Below, piece after piece: positions 1 through 9,224 of a DNA stretch of 64,000 nucleotides (positions within the stretch are counted from its first letter, which is position 1; each line of letters begins with the position of its first letter). Origin of the DNA: Akkermansiaceae bacterium (lineage in GTDB: Bacteria; Verrucomicrobiota; Verrucomicrobiia; Verrucomicrobiales; Akkermansiaceae). The notes beneath the pieces were generated by a model. That model searched no databases, was not told the origin of the DNA, and saw only the letters and a list, made by a program, of their open reading frames with translations. The stretch spans positions 157,835 to 221,834 of the forward strand of contig JABDRB010000029.1 in NCBI GenBank assembly GCA_013041925.1. Reading direction: 5' to 3'. The position numbers and the translations under genes are program-made.

Positions 1-1
1 C

Positions 2-2869
2 CGTGTGCACCCGCTCGTTTGTACCGCGTATAACGCCGACTTTGATGGTGACCAGATGGCCGTGCACGTGCCTCTTTCCATTGAGGCTCAGATGGAGGCG
101 CGTCAGCTGATGCTTGCGCCCAACAACATCTTCTCACCCGCCAGTGGTAAGCCGATCACCGTTCCTTCTCAGGATATCATTCTCGGTTCCTACTACCTCA
201 CCTACGCCCGCACCCCGACGGCGAAAGAGCTTGAGGCACAGAAGGAAATCCACTTGCCCTTGTTCGAGAACACCACCGAGATCGAGTTCGCCATTGCAAA
301 CCGCAAGGTGAATTATCACGACTGGATTCGCCTGCGTAACCCGGATTACCAATCAGAAGGCAAACCCTATGGTGACCCCGAGCAGAAGATTATCACCACC
401 ACCCCGGGCCGTGTCCGCTTCAACGAGATCTGGCCATCAGGTCTTGGTTTTGTGAACTTTAACGTGGGCAAAGGCCAGATTGGCGACATCATCTGGCGTT
501 GTTACCAGGTTGCAGGTCAGGCAGATACCGTCTTGGTGCTGGATGATCTTAAGTTACTCGGCTTCAAAGAGGCAACCCGATCTGGTATCTCCATCGGTAT
601 CGTCGATATGGTTGTTCCTGAGGAAAAACCTGCCGAACTGAAAAAAGCCTACGAGGCTGTCGAGAAAGTCACCAAGCAGTATCGCAATGGTGTTATTACC
701 GACAACGAGCGCTACCAGCAGGTGATCGATATTTGGACGCACGCGTCGGATAACATTGCCGACGCCCTTTACCGTAAACTTGAGCACAACGAAGGCGACA
801 AGATCGTCAACCCGCTGTTCTTGATGGTCGACTCCGGTGCTCGTGGTAACAAGCAGCAGATTAAGCAGCTTTCTGGTATGCGTGGTCTGATGGCGAAACC
901 ATCCGGCGACATTATCGAACGCCCGATTACCTCGAACTTCCGTGAAGGTCTTTCCGTGTTGGAATACTTTATTTCCACCCACGGTGCCCGTAAGGGACTG
1001 GCCGACACCGCATTGAAGACGGCGGACTCAGGATACATGACCCGTAAACTTGTCGATGTTTCTCAGGATGTCATCATCTTTGAAGCAGACTGCGGCACCG
1101 TCAATGGGATCACCGTCGAGCCCATCATCGAGAACGATGAGGAAGCCGCATCACTCTCGACCCGTATCTACGGTCGTGTTTCCGGTGAAAAAGTTGTCGA
1201 TCCCGTCACCAACAAAGTCATCCTCAAGGTGGGTCAGCTCATCGGTGAGGAGGAAGCCAATAAGATCGAGGATCTCGGATTCGAGCGCCTCAAGATCCGT
1301 TCTACTCTCACATGTGAAGCCGATCGCGGTTGCTGTCAGAAGTGTTACGGACTCAACCTTGCTTCCGGTAAGGTGGCCAAACTCGGTGAAGCGGTCGGTA
1401 TCATCGCCGCCCAATCGATTGGTGAGCCAGGAACCCAGCTGACCATGCGGACCTTCCACGTCGGTGGTGTTGCATCGTCGTCCTTCAAACAGCCGATCAT
1501 CAAAGCCAAACACAGCGGTGTGGTCGCCTACAAGGACGTGCGTGCCGTTAAGGATGCCGATGGTAATTTTGTGGCCCTGAATAAAAAAGGATCTATTGCC
1601 ATCCGCGATAAGGACGGCCTCGAGCTTGAGTCCTATAACCTCGTGATGGGATCCGCCATCTCCATCCCCGATGGTGAAAAGGTTAAGAAGGGATCAACCT
1701 TCGTAACGTGGGACCCCTACAACGTGCCGATTCTCACAGAGAAAGCCGGTAAGGTGGAGTTCCGTGATATGATCAAGGGCATTACCGTGCAGTCGGAGAC
1801 CGACAAAGACACCGGTAAAAAAGGCATGGTGGTCACCGAACACAAAGAGGACCTGCACCCGCAAGTCGTCATTGTCGATGCCAAGACTCAGGAGGTTCTC
1901 GCTAGCTACTCGATTCCCGTTGGCGCTCACCTTTCCGTCAAGGAAGGTCAGAAAGTCAAAGGTGGTGCGCAGCTTGCTCGAACTCCACGTAAGATCGCTA
2001 AAACCGGTGACATCACCGGTGGTCTGCCACGGATCGCCGAGCTCTTTGAAGCTCGCCGACCCAAGGATGCTTGCACCATCGCTAAAATCGACGGTGAAGT
2101 ATCCTTCGGTCCGAACGTCCGCGGGAAGAAAAAGGTCATCGTTACCGACATGGATACCGGCGAACATGCCGATCACTTGGTGCCCATGGGTAAACACATC
2201 ATCGTGGGTGAAGGCGATTTCCTCCACCGTGGTGACCAAATCACCGAGGGTCCCATCTCTCCAGACGACCTGCTCGAAGCCTGTGGATCACAAGCCCTTC
2301 AGGAGCACCTCACCAATGAGGTTCAGCGCGTTTACCGCCTCCAAGGTGTCGAGATCAATGACAAGCACATCGAAATCGTCATCCGTCAGATGCTGCGTAA
2401 ACTCAAGATCACCGAGCCAGGCGACACCGAATTCCTCTGGGGCGACCAGATCGACCGCACGACCTTTAAGAAGGCCAACGAGGAAGTGGTGAAAAATGGA
2501 GGTAAAGCGGCTGAGTCTGAGCCGGTTCTTTTGGGTATCACCAAGGCATCACTCGAAACGGAGTCGTTTATCTCCGCCGCATCCTTCCAGGACACCACCC
2601 GTGTTCTGACCGATGCCTCCACGGTGGGTCGTGTGGATTACCTCCGCGGCTTTAAGGAGAATGTGATCATGGGTCACCTGATCCCCGCTGGAACCGGATT
2701 CCACCAGCACCGCGACACGGATATTGAATTCACCGTCGAGGAGCCAGAACCCGTTCAGGAAGAGCCCGAAGAGGAAATTGATGATTCTGAGGCCGGCGTC
2801 ACCGCCGCAGCCGAAGGTGATATCACACCGACATCGGATGACACGCCTACCGAGGAAGTCAGCGCTTAA
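2..2869 (+). CDS. rpoC: DNA-directed RNA polymerase subunit beta', 5'-truncated by the window
   Basis: Catalytic largest subunit of RNA polymerase; only the C-terminal part (about 955 residues) is present, because the gene starts before base 1. The first visible residues lead into the universally conserved NADFDGDQM motif that binds the active-site magnesium. The second zinc site is visible (EADCGT, then [13 protein letters not shown]), followed by the trigger-loop region [21 protein letters not shown]. The protein ends in an acidic Glu/Asp/Thr-rich tail of about 45 residues after the conserved C-terminus. The stop is taa at 2867-2869 and a strong intrinsic terminator follows within 30 bp, so this is the end of its operon, presumably rpoB-rpoC. 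Identity is certain. A lone atg at 2724 in another frame belongs to the next ORF and is not a start. Confidence 0.98.
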   Translation, partial: RVHPLVCTAYNADFDGDQMAVHVPLSIEAQMEARQLMLAPNNIFSPASGKPITVPSQDIILGSYYLTYARTPTAKELEAQKEIHLPLFENTTEIEFAIANRKVNYHDWIRLRNPDYQSEGKPYGDPEQKIITTTPGRVRFNEIWPSGLGFVNFNVGKGQIGDIIWRCYQVAGQADTVLVLDDLKLLGFKEATRSGISIGIVDMVVPEEKPAELKKAYEAVEKVTKQYRNGVITDNERYQQVIDIWTHASDNIADALYRKLEHNEGDKIVNPLFLMVDSGARGNKQQIKQLSGMRGLMAKPSGDIIERPITSNFREGLSVLEYFISTHGARKGLADTALKTADSGYMTRKLVDVSQDVIIFEADCGTVNGITVEPIIENDEEAASLSTRIYGRVSGEKVVDPVTNKVILKVGQLIGEEEANKIEDLGFERLKIRSTLTCEADRGCCQKCYGLNLASGKVAKLGEAVGIIAAQSIGEPGTQLTMRTFHVGGVASSSFKQPIIKAKHSGVVAYKDVRAVKDADGNFVALNKKGSIAIRDKDGLELESYNLVMGSAISIPDGEKVKKGSTFVTWDPYNVPILTEKAGKVEFRDMIKGITVQSETDKDTGKKGMVVTEHKEDLHPQVVIVDAKTQEVLASYSIPVGAHLSVKEGQKVKGGAQLARTPRKIAKTGDITGGLPRIAELFEARRPKDACTIAKIDGEVSFGPNVRGKKKVIVTDMDTGEHADHLVPMGKHIIVGEGDFLHRGDQITEGPISPDDLLEACGSQALQEHLTNEVQRVYRLQGVEINDKHIEIVIRQMLRKLKITEPGDTEFLWGDQIDRTTFKKANEEVVKNGGKAAESEPVLLGITKASLETESFISAASFQDTTRVLTDASTVGRVDYLRGFKENVIMGHLIPAGTGFHQHRDTDIEFTVEEPEPVQEEPEEEIDDSEAGVTAAAEGDITPTSDDTPTEEVSA

Positions 2870-2891
2870 TTCAATAAGCTTAAACATCATC

Positions 2892-2928
2892 AAGCCCGGC
2901 CTCGTCTCTGACGGTGCCGGGCTTTTTT
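2892..2928 (+). terminator. Intrinsic terminator of rpoC
   Basis: A perfect 9-bp inverted repeat (aagcccggc at 2892-2900, gccgggctt at 2916-2924) encloses a 15-nt loop and runs directly into a T tract. It lies 22 bp after the rpoC stop and upstream of the permease start, so it separates the two transcription units. Confidence 0.9.
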
Positions 2929-3032
2929 GTTGGGGGGAGGTCGATCGCTTGGAAATGATAGGGCGTGTGCCGCCCGATAACCGCTGGCTTGCTTCTGCCT
3001 CGGTATTTGATAGAATGGCGGACCCCTCACTG

Positions 3033-5393
3033 ATGAATTACGAAATAGGATTTGTTTTGACGCTTCTGGCGATGGCACTCGTGCTTTTTGTCAGTGAAAA
3101 GCTGCGGATGGATCTCGTGGCTTTGTTGGTGTTGTCTGTGTTGGCATGGGCGGGATTGGTGACGACGGATCAAGCATTGGCTGGGTTTAGTAATCCAGCG
3201 GTGGTGACGGTGTGGGCGATGTTTATTCTGAGTGCTGGGTTGAGCGCCACTGGAGTGGCCGATGTGATTGGTCGGCAGGTGTTCCGCATCGCTGGGAACA
3301 ATGAACCCCGCATGATTCTCACCATCATGCTGGCAACCGGCGGCATGTCTGCGGTGATGAATAATATCGGCGTGGCGGCACTGATGTTGCCTGTGGTGAT
3401 GGATATGGCTCGGCGGACGTGCACGTCCCCCTCTCGATTGCTCATGCCCATGGCTTATGGGTCGTTGTTGGGAGGTTTGACGACGATGATTGGGACACCA
3501 CCCAATCTGGTAGCGGCCACGGCCTTGGAGCAGGCTGGGTATGAGCCATTCACGTTATTCTCTTTTGCTCCCATCGGGGTTCCTGCTTTGGTGATTGGTT
3601 CCCTTTTTGTCGCCTTTATTGGCAGGCATTTACTGCCCAAAAAGATGCCCCAAAAGTTTCTTGATGGAGTGGATGCGGCGGGACCGATGTTCGAGTTCGA
3701 TTATGAGATTGAAAACCGGAGGTTTCAGTTGCGAGTGACGTCAGATTCGCCGCTGATCGGAGGCACCCTTGAGGATACGAGGTTGGGCGCCGTGCTAGGT
3801 ATCAATGTGTATGCGGTGCGGCGTGGTGAAGTGACCCACACACACCTAGTGAGTGATTTTGTGATCGAAGGCGGGGATGTCTTGTTTCTCCAAGGTAGCA
3901 TCGAGGAGTTTCGGGATTTCCTCCACTGGCAAGCCTTCGAGATGGCACGTGGACGTGAGATCGCGGAGTTGCTGGCATTGCAGAAGATTGTGTTTCTCTC
4001 TGTCTACCTGGATCAAGATTCTGATTTGGTGGGCAAGAAGATATCGGAAACAGGTTTTGCCGCTCGGTTTTCCAGTCACATTCTGGCGGTGCGCCGTGGT
4101 GACGAGACGCTGCGCGAGTGCCTCCCTGATCGGGAGCTTGCCTCGGGGGATGGTTTGTTGATTGAGACGAGACACGATCATGTGGAGGCGTTTACACATG
4201 GGCAAGGTTTCTCGAATGTGGAACGGATCGGCGAGGGGCAGATCGATGAAGTCTATCCACCAACGGAAACGTTGTTCGAATTGATCATTCCTCAGGAATC
4301 CTACCTCACCGGTCTAAGTTTGGCGGAGAGTGGTCTGGCTGAAACCTTGCATCTGCGTGTTGTTGGAATTGCCCATACATCGGGGTCAACCTATTTCCCG
4401 ACTGGGGGGCATCACTTTCAGTCAGGAGACAAATTGCTGGTTCACGGAAGTCGCGATACAGCGATGTGGCTCCGCGGATTACAAAGCCTTCAAGTGAGTG
4501 AGCAAGGTGAACGCGACCCGCTCGACCGCAATGAGCTGGGGCATACTGAGGTGACCTTATCCCCAGGGAGCCATTTGGTGGGGAAATCGGTGAAAGACCT
4601 CGATTTTAGACGGCGTTATGGACTGCAGATTTTGGCTGTCTGGCGCAGAGGAAATGCACTGACAGATCATTTGTGGCGGGTGAAGCTGGAGTTTGGTGAT
4701 GCGCTGTTGCTTTCCGGGCCAAGGGAGCGCATCGAGACGTTGACATCGGATCCTGACTTCCTTGTGCTCACACGCACGGCAGCGGATGTTGCCGGCGTAA
4801 AGTCGAAACCTAAAGCGATCTTTGCATCCATGGTGATGTTGGCGGTGGTGACGTGTGTTTTATTCGGGGTTTTACCCATTGCGGTGGCCGCGATTGGTGG
4901 CGTGGTGGCCATGGTGGCTGCGCGTTGTTTAACGATGGACGAGGCTTATCAATCGATCGATTGGCAGTCGGTCTTTTTGATTGCCTGCATGATCCCCCTC
5001 GGGACCGCCATGCAAGAGACGGGGGCGGCGCAGTGGATTGCGCAAGGCGTAGAAGCCGCCGCCCGACCGTTTGGCGCGTGGGGCGTGGTGATCGGGCTCT
5101 ATATCATCACAGCATTGGCGACCACCATTGTTCCGACAACGGCCTTGGTGTTGATCATGGCGCCCATCGCCATCGATGCCGCTTCACGGTTCGGGATTCA
5201 CCCCCACATGATCATCATGGCCGTGGCGATGGCGGCCTCCGCCAGTTTTACCAGCCCCATTTCACACCCAGCCAATGTTTTGGTGATGGGGCCTGGCGGA
5301 TATCGCTTTATCGATTATATCAAAATGGGCCTCCTGTTGGCTGTCGTCGTGATGATCACGGTGCTGCCCATCATCGCCCTGCGTAACGGGTAG
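3033..5393 (+). CDS. SLC13-family permease with four RCK_C (TrkA-C) domains
   Basis: Predicted inner-membrane transporter of the SLC13/DASS (divalent anion:sodium symporter) type, about 786 residues. The N-terminal part has hydrophobic segments starting with MNYEIGFVLTLLAMALVLF. The permease signature regions (NNIGVAALMLPVVMDMA and MIGTPPNLVAATALEQAG) are followed by a long soluble middle region and a second membrane block ending near residue 786. The soluble region contains four successive RCK_C-like modules, recognisable by repeated D/G-LxGxxL/I-x8-RR/LG-hxVxAxxRG patterns near 3740, 4010, 4290 and 4560. Most relatives carry two. The open frame extends back into rpoC, but homology begins only here. 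Both 3015 and 3033 are possible ATG starts and neither has a clear ribosome binding site. The substrate (sulfate, dicarboxylate or other anion) cannot be told from sequence. Confidence 0.85.
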   Translation: MNYEIGFVLTLLAMALVLFVSEKLRMDLVALLVLSVLAWAGLVTTDQALAGFSNPAVVTVWAMFILSAGLSATGVADVIGRQVFRIAGNNEPRMILTIMLATGGMSAVMNNIGVAALMLPVVMDMARRTCTSPSRLLMPMAYGSLLGGLTTMIGTPPNLVAATALEQAGYEPFTLFSFAPIGVPALVIGSLFVAFIGRHLLPKKMPQKFLDGVDAAGPMFEFDYEIENRRFQLRVTSDSPLIGGTLEDTRLGAVLGINVYAVRRGEVTHTHLVSDFVIEGGDVLFLQGSIEEFRDFLHWQAFEMARGREIAELLALQKIVFLSVYLDQDSDLVGKKISETGFAARFSSHILAVRRGDETLRECLPDRELASGDGLLIETRHDHVEAFTHGQGFSNVERIGEGQIDEVYPPTETLFELIIPQESYLTGLSLAESGLAETLHLRVVGIAHTSGSTYFPTGGHHFQSGDKLLVHGSRDTAMWLRGLQSLQVSEQGERDPLDRNELGHTEVTLSPGSHLVGKSVKDLDFRRRYGLQILAVWRRGNALTDHLWRVKLEFGDALLLSGPRERIETLTSDPDFLVLTRTAADVAGVKSKPKAIFASMVMLAVVTCVLFGVLPIAVAAIGGVVAMVAARCLTMDEAYQSIDWQSVFLIACMIPLGTAMQETGAAQWIAQGVEAAARPFGAWGVVIGLYIITALATTIVPTTALVLIMAPIAIDAASRFGIHPHMIIMAVAMAASASFTSPISHPANVLVMGPGGYRFIDYIKMGLLLAVVVMITVLPIIALRNG

Positions 5394-5522
5394 AGAGCAG
5401 AAAATAGTTAATTCTTGCCTTTTGATTACGATTTTCCCGCCTAGCATGATCGGCAATGCGTCATCGCTACTATGGTGAAAACGCGTAACCAACAAACGAA
5501 TCAATAACCTAATAGACGAACT

Positions 5523-5996
5523 ATGAAAACAATCGTAACCAAACTATCTGTGGTGGCAGCCACAGCCATTGCCCTGATGATCACCTCCTGTGGAGATAAT
5601 AATTCAGCCTCATCCGCGCCCGATACCCCCGATACCCCCGATTCCCTGACCGATGAACTGCTGGTTAAAATGGATCAACTCGTCGAGGCCATTGCCAGCG
5701 CTAAAGACAAAGAGAGCGCAGAGAAGGCTGCGGAAACCATCGACGCCATCGGTGACGATTTTTCCGCCATCGCGCAACGACTCGGTGCCCTCGATGAGCC
5801 ATCCGAGGACGTCAAAAAACAGCTTGATGAGAAAATGAATAAAGCGATGGAGGCCAATCAGGACAAAATGATGGCCGCCATGCAAGCAATCAGCTCCAAT
5901 CAAGATGGTATGGCGATTATTGGTCAAGCGATGCAGGCATTTGGTGATAAGATGAAGGATTCCGAGGCCATCTTCAAAAAATTCGGGGCAAAGTAA
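5523..5996 (+). CDS. Small predicted lipoprotein of unknown function
   Basis: A 157-residue protein with a signal peptide (MKTIVTKLSVVAATAIALM) and a lipobox ITSC with Cys near residue 23, so it is expected to be lipid-anchored. The lipobox is followed by a low-complexity Ser/Asp/Pro/Thr linker with PDT repeats. The mature part is acidic and helical, rich in Lys, Glu, Ala and Met with heptad-like spacing (AEKAAETIDAIGDDFSAIAQRL), which suggests a coiled coil. No family was recognised. It stands alone between the permease and ppdK. A weak promoter-like pair, TTGATT at 5422 and CATGAT at 5445 with a 17-bp spacer, lies upstream. Confidence 0.75.
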   Translation: MKTIVTKLSVVAATAIALMITSCGDNNSASSAPDTPDTPDSLTDELLVKMDQLVEAIASAKDKESAEKAAETIDAIGDDFSAIAQRLGALDEPSEDVKKQLDEKMNKAMEANQDKMMAAMQAISSNQDGMAIIGQAMQAFGDKMKDSEAIFKKFGAK

Positions 5997-6081
5997 TCAG
6001 CCGCCGACCGCTTAGGCTTCGATGTCGTTCGCTCGGACGGGTTCAACGGCGTCAAGCTCGAGTGGGTTTGCTAAGGATGTG

Positions 6082-6101
6082 CCGCAGTCATATGACTGCG
6101 G
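6082..6101. repeat. Perfect 20-bp palindrome in the lipoprotein-ppdK intergenic region
   Basis: ccgcagtcatatgactgcgg reads identically on both strands. It sits 86 bp after the lipoprotein stop and about 80 bp before the ppdK promoter, without a T tract, so it is not a typical intrinsic terminator. It could be a dimeric regulator site, a transcript-end hairpin or a dispersed repeat unit. Confidence 0.7.
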
Positions 6102-6162
6102 TTACAACCAAGCACCGAGGAAACGCGGGTAATGGACCCTAAAAAAAGAGCACAACGGTGGC

Positions 6163-6190
6163 TTGACCCTGTGTCGTTCCTTGCTATGTT
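6163..6190 (+). promoter_or_regulatory. Predicted sigma-70-type promoter of ppdK
   Basis: TTGACC at 6163-6168 and TATGTT at 6185-6190 are separated by 16 bp, about 78 bp upstream of the ppdK ATG. Each hexamer matches the consensus in at least four positions. This is a pattern match only. Confidence 0.45.
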
Positions 6191-6267
6191 GCGCCTTCTC
6201 TTTCCAGGAGGATGCGGCGATTTTGTCTCATCCCCCAACCTAACAAAACAAAACTACCTGCATCACG

Positions 6268-9084
6268 ATGGCCACTGCTAAACGCAAAACCGCAAAGAAA
6301 GCTGCCCGTAAGACGACTAAAAAAGTCGCTCGCAAGGCACCCGCCCCCAAGACCCAAAAGAATGTCTACTTCTTCGGAGGATCCACCGCCGACGGTGATG
6401 GTTCTCAGAAAAACCTTCTCGGAGGAAAAGGCGCCAACCTCGCTGAGATGGCCCGCATCAAGCTTCCTGTTCCTGCTGGTCTGACCATCACGACCGAAGT
6501 CTGCACCTACTACTACGACAACGGCAAGAAATACCCTAAAACGCTCGACGCAGAGATCCGCGCCAACATTGCCAAGATTGAAAAAGTCATGGGCAAGAAA
6601 TTCGGCGATCTCAACAACCCACTTCTCCTCTCTGTCCGATCCGGTGCGCGTGAATCCATGCCCGGTATGATGGACACCATCCTTAACCTAGGGATCAACG
6701 ACCAGGTTGTCGAAGCCCTCGCCAAAAAGACCGGCAACGGAAAGTTCGCTTGGGATTCCTATCGCCGCTTCCTCCAGATGTATGGTTCCGTCGTCATGGG
6801 CGTCGAAGCTGAAGCTGGTGAGCACCACGACCCGTATGAAGTCATTCTCGATAAAGCCAAGGCCAAGGCCAAGGTGAAGGACGACTCCGGTCTCTCCGTC
6901 AAAGACCTCCAGTGGGTTGTTGCTGAGTTCAAAGCCCTCATCAAAAAACGTTCAGGCAAGAGCTTCCCTGAAGACCCCTACGCCCAGCTTACTGGTTCTG
7001 TAAATGCTGTGTTTGACTCCTGGAACAACGACCGCGCTAAGGTCTACCGCCAGAAGTATGGTATCCCCGCCGCATGGGGCACCGCAGTGAACGTGCAGGC
7101 CATGGTCTTCGGAAACACCGGAAAAGGATCAGGAACAGGTGTTGCCTTCACTCGTGACCCCGCCACTGGCGCCAATGTGTTCTACGGTGAATACCTCATC
7201 GACGCCCAAGGCGAAGACGTGGTTGCTGGTGTCCGCACACCTAAGCCGATTGCTAAGCTGGCTAAAGACCTTCCCAAGCCGAACAAGGAACTCCTTAAAA
7301 TCCGCAAGGTTCTCGAGAAGCACTTCCGCGATGTCCAGGACGTTGAGTTCACCATCGAAGAAGGAAAACTCTGGATGCTCCAGACCCGTAACGGCAAGCG
7401 CACTGGTTTCGCCGCTGTGAACATCGCCCTCGACATGGTCAAGGAGAAGCTCATCACCAAAAACGAGGCGGTGCTCCGTATCCCAGCCGAAGACTTGAGC
7501 CACCTGCTGGCTCCTATTTTCGACTCCGTTGGTGAAAAGAAAGCGACCAAAGTTGGTAACGGTCTTCCCGCCGGTCCTGGTGCTGCTTGTGGCCAGATCT
7601 ACTTCACCGCTGAGGCCGCTGTGGCCGCTGCTGCGAAGGGACAGAAAGTCATCCTCACCCGTCAGGAAACTTCTCCGGAAGACCTTCGCGGAATGATCGC
7701 AGCCGAAGGAATTCTCACCACACGTGGTGGTGCCTCCTCACACGCCGCCCTCGTTGCCCGCCAGATGGGTAAGGTCTGCGTCTGTGGTGCCCACGGCATG
7801 GACATCGATTACTCGAAGAAAACGCTCAGTGGAGCCGGCGTCACCCTGAAAGAAGGTGATTTCCTCTCCCTGAACGGATTCGTTGGTAACGTCTACGCCG
7901 GTGAGATCAAGTCGTCACCATCCCAGGTGATTCAAGGGTTGATCGAAAACAAGGCAGCCGCCAAGCGCAGCGACACATACAAGAAGTTCGTTGAGCTCAT
8001 GAGCTGGGCTGACAAGCTCCGTAAGCTGGACGTTCGCACCAACTCCGACACACCCGATCAAGTGAAGACCGCGATCAAGTTTGGCGCTCAAGGCATCGGA
8101 CTTACCCGCACAGAGCACATGTTCTTTGAAGGGAACCGCATCGACGCCGTCCGTGAGATGATCCTCGCCGACTCCGAAGCCGGTAAAGCCAAGGCACTCA
8201 AAAAGCTTCTTCCTTACCAGAAGAAAGACTTCGTCGGTATCTTTGCAGCTCTCGATGGCCGTCCTGCTACCATCCGCTTGCTGGATCCACCATTGCACGA
8301 ATTCATCGGCACCATGGACAACAAGCAGATCAGCGAATTGGCCAAGAAGCTCAAGGTGAAGCCAGCCTTCATCAAAGGCCGTATCAACGCGCTCCACGAA
8401 GAGAACCCGATGCTGGGTCACCGTGGTTGCCGCCTCGGAATCGTTTACCCTGAAATCACCAAGATGCAGGCGACCGCGATCCTCGAAGCCGCTGTGGAAG
8501 TGCAGAAGAAAAAGATCAAGGTCGTTCCTGAGATCATGGTTCCTCTCGTGTCCTACGCGAAAGAGCTTGAACTCCAGAAAGCCGTGATCGATGAAGCTGC
8601 CGCTGAAGTGCGTAAGAAGCACGGTCTGAAGAAGTCCCAGCTGAAGTATAGCGTAGGAACCATGATGGAAATCCCACGTGCGTGTCTGACCGCTGCTGAT
8701 GTGGCTGAACACGCTGCCTTCTTCTCCTTCGGCACCAACGACCTGACTCAGACTTGCCTCGGCCTTAGCCGTGACGACTCCAGCTCGTTCCTTCCTGCTT
8801 ACCAGGAAGCTGAAGTGGTGAACAACAACCCGTTCGCTAGCCTCGACCAAACTGGCGTAGGCCAGCTCGTCGAACTCGGTGTCAAGGGTGGTCGTCAGAC
8901 CAAGGCCAAACTCAAGATCGGTATCTGTGGCGAACACGGTGGCGAGACTGAGTCGGTTAAGTTCTGTCACCGCGCAGGTCTCAACTACGTGTCCTGCTCA
9001 CCCTTCCGCATCCCGGTTGCGAAACTCGCAGCCGCCCAAGCCGCTCTCGAAGAGAAAGGCATGGCCCGCGGTGAGGTCAGCTAA
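6268..9084 (+). CDS. ppdK: Pyruvate, phosphate dikinase
   Basis: Interconverts pyruvate, ATP and phosphate with phosphoenolpyruvate, AMP and pyrophosphate, linking glycolysis and gluconeogenesis in the cytoplasm. The 938 residues match the family apart from an extra N-terminal tail. The ATP-grasp nucleotide-binding domain begins at YFFGG (about residue 34). The swivelling phosphohistidine domain carries [12 protein letters not shown] with the phosphorylated His at about 492, and the C-terminal PEP/pyruvate barrel contains GICGEHGGE. Residues 1-32 are almost entirely Lys, Ala, Arg and Thr, like a histone H1 tail, and are not part of the enzyme fold. There is no Shine-Dalgarno sequence before the ATG. 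A promoter candidate lies at 6163 and a strong terminator follows, so the gene appears monocistronic. Confidence 0.97.
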   Translation: MATAKRKTAKKAARKTTKKVARKAPAPKTQKNVYFFGGSTADGDGSQKNLLGGKGANLAEMARIKLPVPAGLTITTEVCTYYYDNGKKYPKTLDAEIRANIAKIEKVMGKKFGDLNNPLLLSVRSGARESMPGMMDTILNLGINDQVVEALAKKTGNGKFAWDSYRRFLQMYGSVVMGVEAEAGEHHDPYEVILDKAKAKAKVKDDSGLSVKDLQWVVAEFKALIKKRSGKSFPEDPYAQLTGSVNAVFDSWNNDRAKVYRQKYGIPAAWGTAVNVQAMVFGNTGKGSGTGVAFTRDPATGANVFYGEYLIDAQGEDVVAGVRTPKPIAKLAKDLPKPNKELLKIRKVLEKHFRDVQDVEFTIEEGKLWMLQTRNGKRTGFAAVNIALDMVKEKLITKNEAVLRIPAEDLSHLLAPIFDSVGEKKATKVGNGLPAGPGAACGQIYFTAEAAVAAAAKGQKVILTRQETSPEDLRGMIAAEGILTTRGGASSHAALVARQMGKVCVCGAHGMDIDYSKKTLSGAGVTLKEGDFLSLNGFVGNVYAGEIKSSPSQVIQGLIENKAAAKRSDTYKKFVELMSWADKLRKLDVRTNSDTPDQVKTAIKFGAQGIGLTRTEHMFFEGNRIDAVREMILADSEAGKAKALKKLLPYQKKDFVGIFAALDGRPATIRLLDPPLHEFIGTMDNKQISELAKKLKVKPAFIKGRINALHEENPMLGHRGCRLGIVYPEITKMQATAILEAAVEVQKKKIKVVPEIMVPLVSYAKELELQKAVIDEAAAEVRKKHGLKKSQLKYSVGTMMEIPRACLTAADVAEHAAFFSFGTNDLTQTCLGLSRDDSSSFLPAYQEAEVVNNNPFASLDQTGVGQLVELGVKGGRQTKAKLKIGICGEHGGETESVKFCHRAGLNYVSCSPFRIPVAKLAAAQAALEEKGMARGEVS

Positions 9085-9092
9085 CTGACCCA

Positions 9093-9112
9093 CGAAGGCG
9101 GCAAAGCCTTCG
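9093..9112. repeat. Short hairpin after ppdK
   Basis: cgaaggc (9093-9099) and gccttcg (9106-9112) form a perfect 7-bp stem with a 6-nt loop, 8 bp after the ppdK stop. There is no T tract. It may protect the transcript end or be a small dispersed repeat. Confidence 0.45.
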
Positions 9113-9130
9113 CTACGAAACACAAATCAC

Positions 9131-9166
9131 AAGCCCCCGGCGGAGAAATCCACCGGGGGCTTTTTG
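9131..9166 (+). terminator. Intrinsic terminator of ppdK
   Basis: A perfect 10-bp stem (aagcccccgg at 9131-9140, ccgggggctt at 9153-9162) is followed by a run of T on the plus strand. The opposite strand lacks a T run, so it would terminate ppdK rather than the convergent fucose permease gene. Confidence 0.88.
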
Positions 9167-9224
9167 GGTTATGAGGATCTCCTTCAGAGAACGTCGTACT
9201 GAGTGATGTGCCTACTGGCTGATA

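Noticed and set aside
2724..3032. In-frame upstream extension of the SLC13 permease into rpoC
   Set aside because: It overlaps the rpoC end in another frame, crosses the rpoC terminator and has no transporter-like sequence; homology begins at 3033.
7915..8970. 351-codon minus-strand frame inside ppdK
   Set aside because: It is a shadow of the ppdK codon pattern, with no recognisable domain, and is fully antisense to a certain gene.
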